Position numbers and translations under genes: made by a program
Shown: in pieces, positions 12,690-13,737 of the stretch
Numbering within the stretch: position 1 is the stretch's first letter
Layout of the letters: every line of letters begins with the position of its first letter
The notes under the pieces: model-generated
Seen by the model: the letters and a program-made list of their open reading frames with translations, nothing else
Told to the model about the DNA's origin: nothing
Databases searched by the model: none
Source of the DNA: Deltaproteobacteria bacterium
GTDB lineage: Bacteria > Myxococcota_A > UBA9160 > UBA4427
Direction of reading: 5' to 3'
Length of the DNA stretch: 13,737 nt
Assembly: GCA_011051925.1 (NCBI GenBank)
Contig: DRKE01000167.1
Location: forward strand, 1-13,737

Positions 12690-13094
12690 ATGCACGACGG
12701 ACGAACTCGCCGGGTCGAATCGATCGAACCCGAGCCGGCACAGCCCTTCCTGGAACGCCACCGCGCGAGCATCACCCTTCTTCGCGGCCCCGCAGCCGGA
12801 ACCGAGTTCCTGCTCCAGGGCAGGCGCACGATCATCGGCCGATCGCCTGGCGCGGGGATCCGGATCGACGACGCCTCGGTCTCGTCCGAGCATGCCGCCC
12901 TCGAACTCGACGGCGAAGGCTTCGGCATCCGCGATCTCGCCAGCACGAACCACGTGTTCGTGAACGGCGCAGAAGTCCTGTCTTCGCCCCTCAAGCATGG
13001 AGACCGGATCCGGCTGGGAGAATGCGAGCTGCAATACGTCGTCGAGGAGCGGGAACCGGACGCTCGAGCCTGGAGCCTGGAAGACGACGCATGA
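12690..13094 (+). CDS. FHA-domain (phosphothreonine-binding) protein
   Basis: The 134-residue cytoplasmic protein consists of a single forkhead-associated domain (about 27-117) with short acidic ends. Key residues are kept: Gly50-Arg51 of IIGRSP, Ser65 and His68 of VSSEHA, and Asn87 of DLASTNHVFVNG, so phosphothreonine binding is plausible. His88 replaces the usual Gly after STN. No N-terminal threonine cluster like that of GarA is visible. ATG at 12690 has GGGGGA six to eight bases upstream. The 82 bases after the cytochrome gene contain no visible terminator. The stop overlaps the kinase start (ATGA), so it is probably a partner or readout of that kinase. Confidence 0.88.
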   Translation: MHDGRTRRVESIEPEPAQPFLERHRASITLLRGPAAGTEFLLQGRRTIIGRSPGAGIRIDDASVSSEHAALELDGEGFGIRDLASTNHVFVNGAEVLSSPLKHGDRIRLGECELQYVVEEREPDARAWSLEDDA

Positions 13095-13737
13095 GCGCCG
13101 CGACCCTCGTCGGTCGACGGCTCGGCGGCTTCACGGTCGAACGCGAACTCGGACGCGGCGGCATGGGGGTCGTCGTCCTCGCGCGGCAGGAAAGCCTGGA
13201 CCGGCCCGCCGTCCTGAAGCGCATCCATGTCGAACTCGCCCGAGACGCCGAACTCGAGGCCCGCTTCGAGCGCGAAGCGATCGCGGCAGCCCGACTGCAT
13301 CATCCGAACGTGGTCAGCGTCTACGATCGTTTTCAACACCGCGGCGCCCAGTACATCGCCACCGAATACGTCGACGGCATCGATCTCTCGCGGGTCCTCG
13401 AAAGCGAGTTCCGACTCCCATGGCGGATCACCGCGACCATCGCCCTGGAGATCGCCCGCGGGCTCGAAGCGATCCATGCCGAAGGCACGCTCCATCGCGA
13501 CATCAAACCCCAGAACCTGCTCATCGGCCGTCACGGCGAGGTCAAGATCACGGATTTCGGACTCGCCCTCGATGCCAGCGGCAGCGCGTTGACCCGACCG
13601 GGAATCGCCATCGGCACCCCGCCCTACATGCCCCCGGAGCAGCTCCGGGGCGAAAGGGTGGATCCCCGAGCCGACCTCTTCGCCTTCGGTTGCGTGCTCT
13701 ACGAAATGCTCACGGGACATCCTCCCTTCGAAAGGCC
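13091..13737 (+). CDS. Hanks-type Ser/Thr protein kinase, N-terminal part (cut by window edge)
   Basis: Only the first 215 codons are present, covering most of the kinase domain. Visible motifs are the glycine loop GRGGMGVVV (21-29), ATP-anchoring Lys43 (AVLKR), the helix-C Glu in RFEREA, the catalytic loop LHRDIKPQN (His135-Asp137), metal-binding Asp155 in TDFGLA, the activation-segment end GTPPYMPPEQL and DLFAFG. All catalytic residues are intact, so it should be active. MPPEQ replaces the more common MSPEQ/MAPE. Start and spacing are set by the ATGA overlap with the FHA gene. The C-terminal half, which usually carries a membrane helix or sensor repeats, is off-window, so the input signal cannot be judged. 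Confidence 0.95.
   Translation, partial: MSAATLVGRRLGGFTVERELGRGGMGVVVLARQESLDRPAVLKRIHVELARDAELEARFEREAIAAARLHHPNVVSVYDRFQHRGAQYIATEYVDGIDLSRVLESEFRLPWRITATIALEIARGLEAIHAEGTLHRDIKPQNLLIGRHGEVKITDFGLALDASGSALTRPGIAIGTPPYMPPEQLRGERVDPRADLFAFGCVLYEMLTGHPPFER

Noticed and set aside
12674..13720. A minus-strand open frame of 348 codons across the FHA and kinase genes
   Set aside because: It is antisense to two genes with intact motifs, and its composition is that of a mirror frame.

Overview
The window is high-GC bacterial DNA (nearly every third codon position is G or C), densely coding, with short ATGA-type overlaps inside operons. The gene mix (FHA protein plus Hanks-type Ser/Thr kinase, a thiolase paired with a DUF35 protein, a bacterial P450, sodium-linked energy converters, a TTQ amine dehydrogenase) suggests a heterotrophic, Gram-negative environmental bacterium. 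A Myxococcota/Desulfobacterota/Binatota-like 'deltaproteobacterial' lineage is my best guess, from general gene content only. I saw no tRNA, rRNA, CRISPR array, insertion sequence or phage gene.

Minus-strand block (1-4504). In transcription order this is oadG-oadA-oadB, a biotin-dependent, sodium-pumping decarboxylase of the oxaloacetate decarboxylase family, followed 388 bases downstream by the first 302 codons of a membrane-bound ion-pumping pyrophosphatase (hppA), which runs off the left edge. Both are primary ion pumps that use no ATP. The 388-base gap holds a 50-nt nested hairpin of 17 base pairs and two further perfect inverted repeats.

Plus-strand acyl-CoA block (4897-8014). A cytochrome P450, a small Zn-ribbon/OB-fold DUF35 protein and a thiolase of the SCP2/lipid-transfer type are collinear. 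DUF35 proteins commonly form complexes with such thiolases, so the pair probably acts on a CoA thioester, perhaps downstream of P450 hydroxylation of a lipid or hydrocarbon; the substrate is unknown. A convergent acyl-CoA thioesterase (tesB, 8082-8894, minus) follows, with a strong GC hairpin between the two stop codons.

Plus-strand amine dehydrogenase block (9097-12607). Five tightly coupled genes encode the beta-propeller large subunit, MauE, MauD, the TTQ-containing small subunit with a Tat-type signal, and a periplasmic monohaem c-type cytochrome. The order B-E-D-A-cytochrome, with no mauF, mauG or amicyanin gene, resembles the aromatic amine dehydrogenase (aau) cluster of Alcaligenes faecalis more than classical mau clusters. 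The system should oxidise a primary amine in the periplasm and pass electrons to cytochrome c. The TTQ-maturation enzyme is not in the window.

Right end (12690-13737). An FHA-domain protein overlaps the start of a Hanks-type Ser/Thr kinase that runs off the edge, forming a signalling pair. It lies only 82 bases after the cytochrome gene with no visible terminator, so it may be co-transcribed, though a functional link is unproven.
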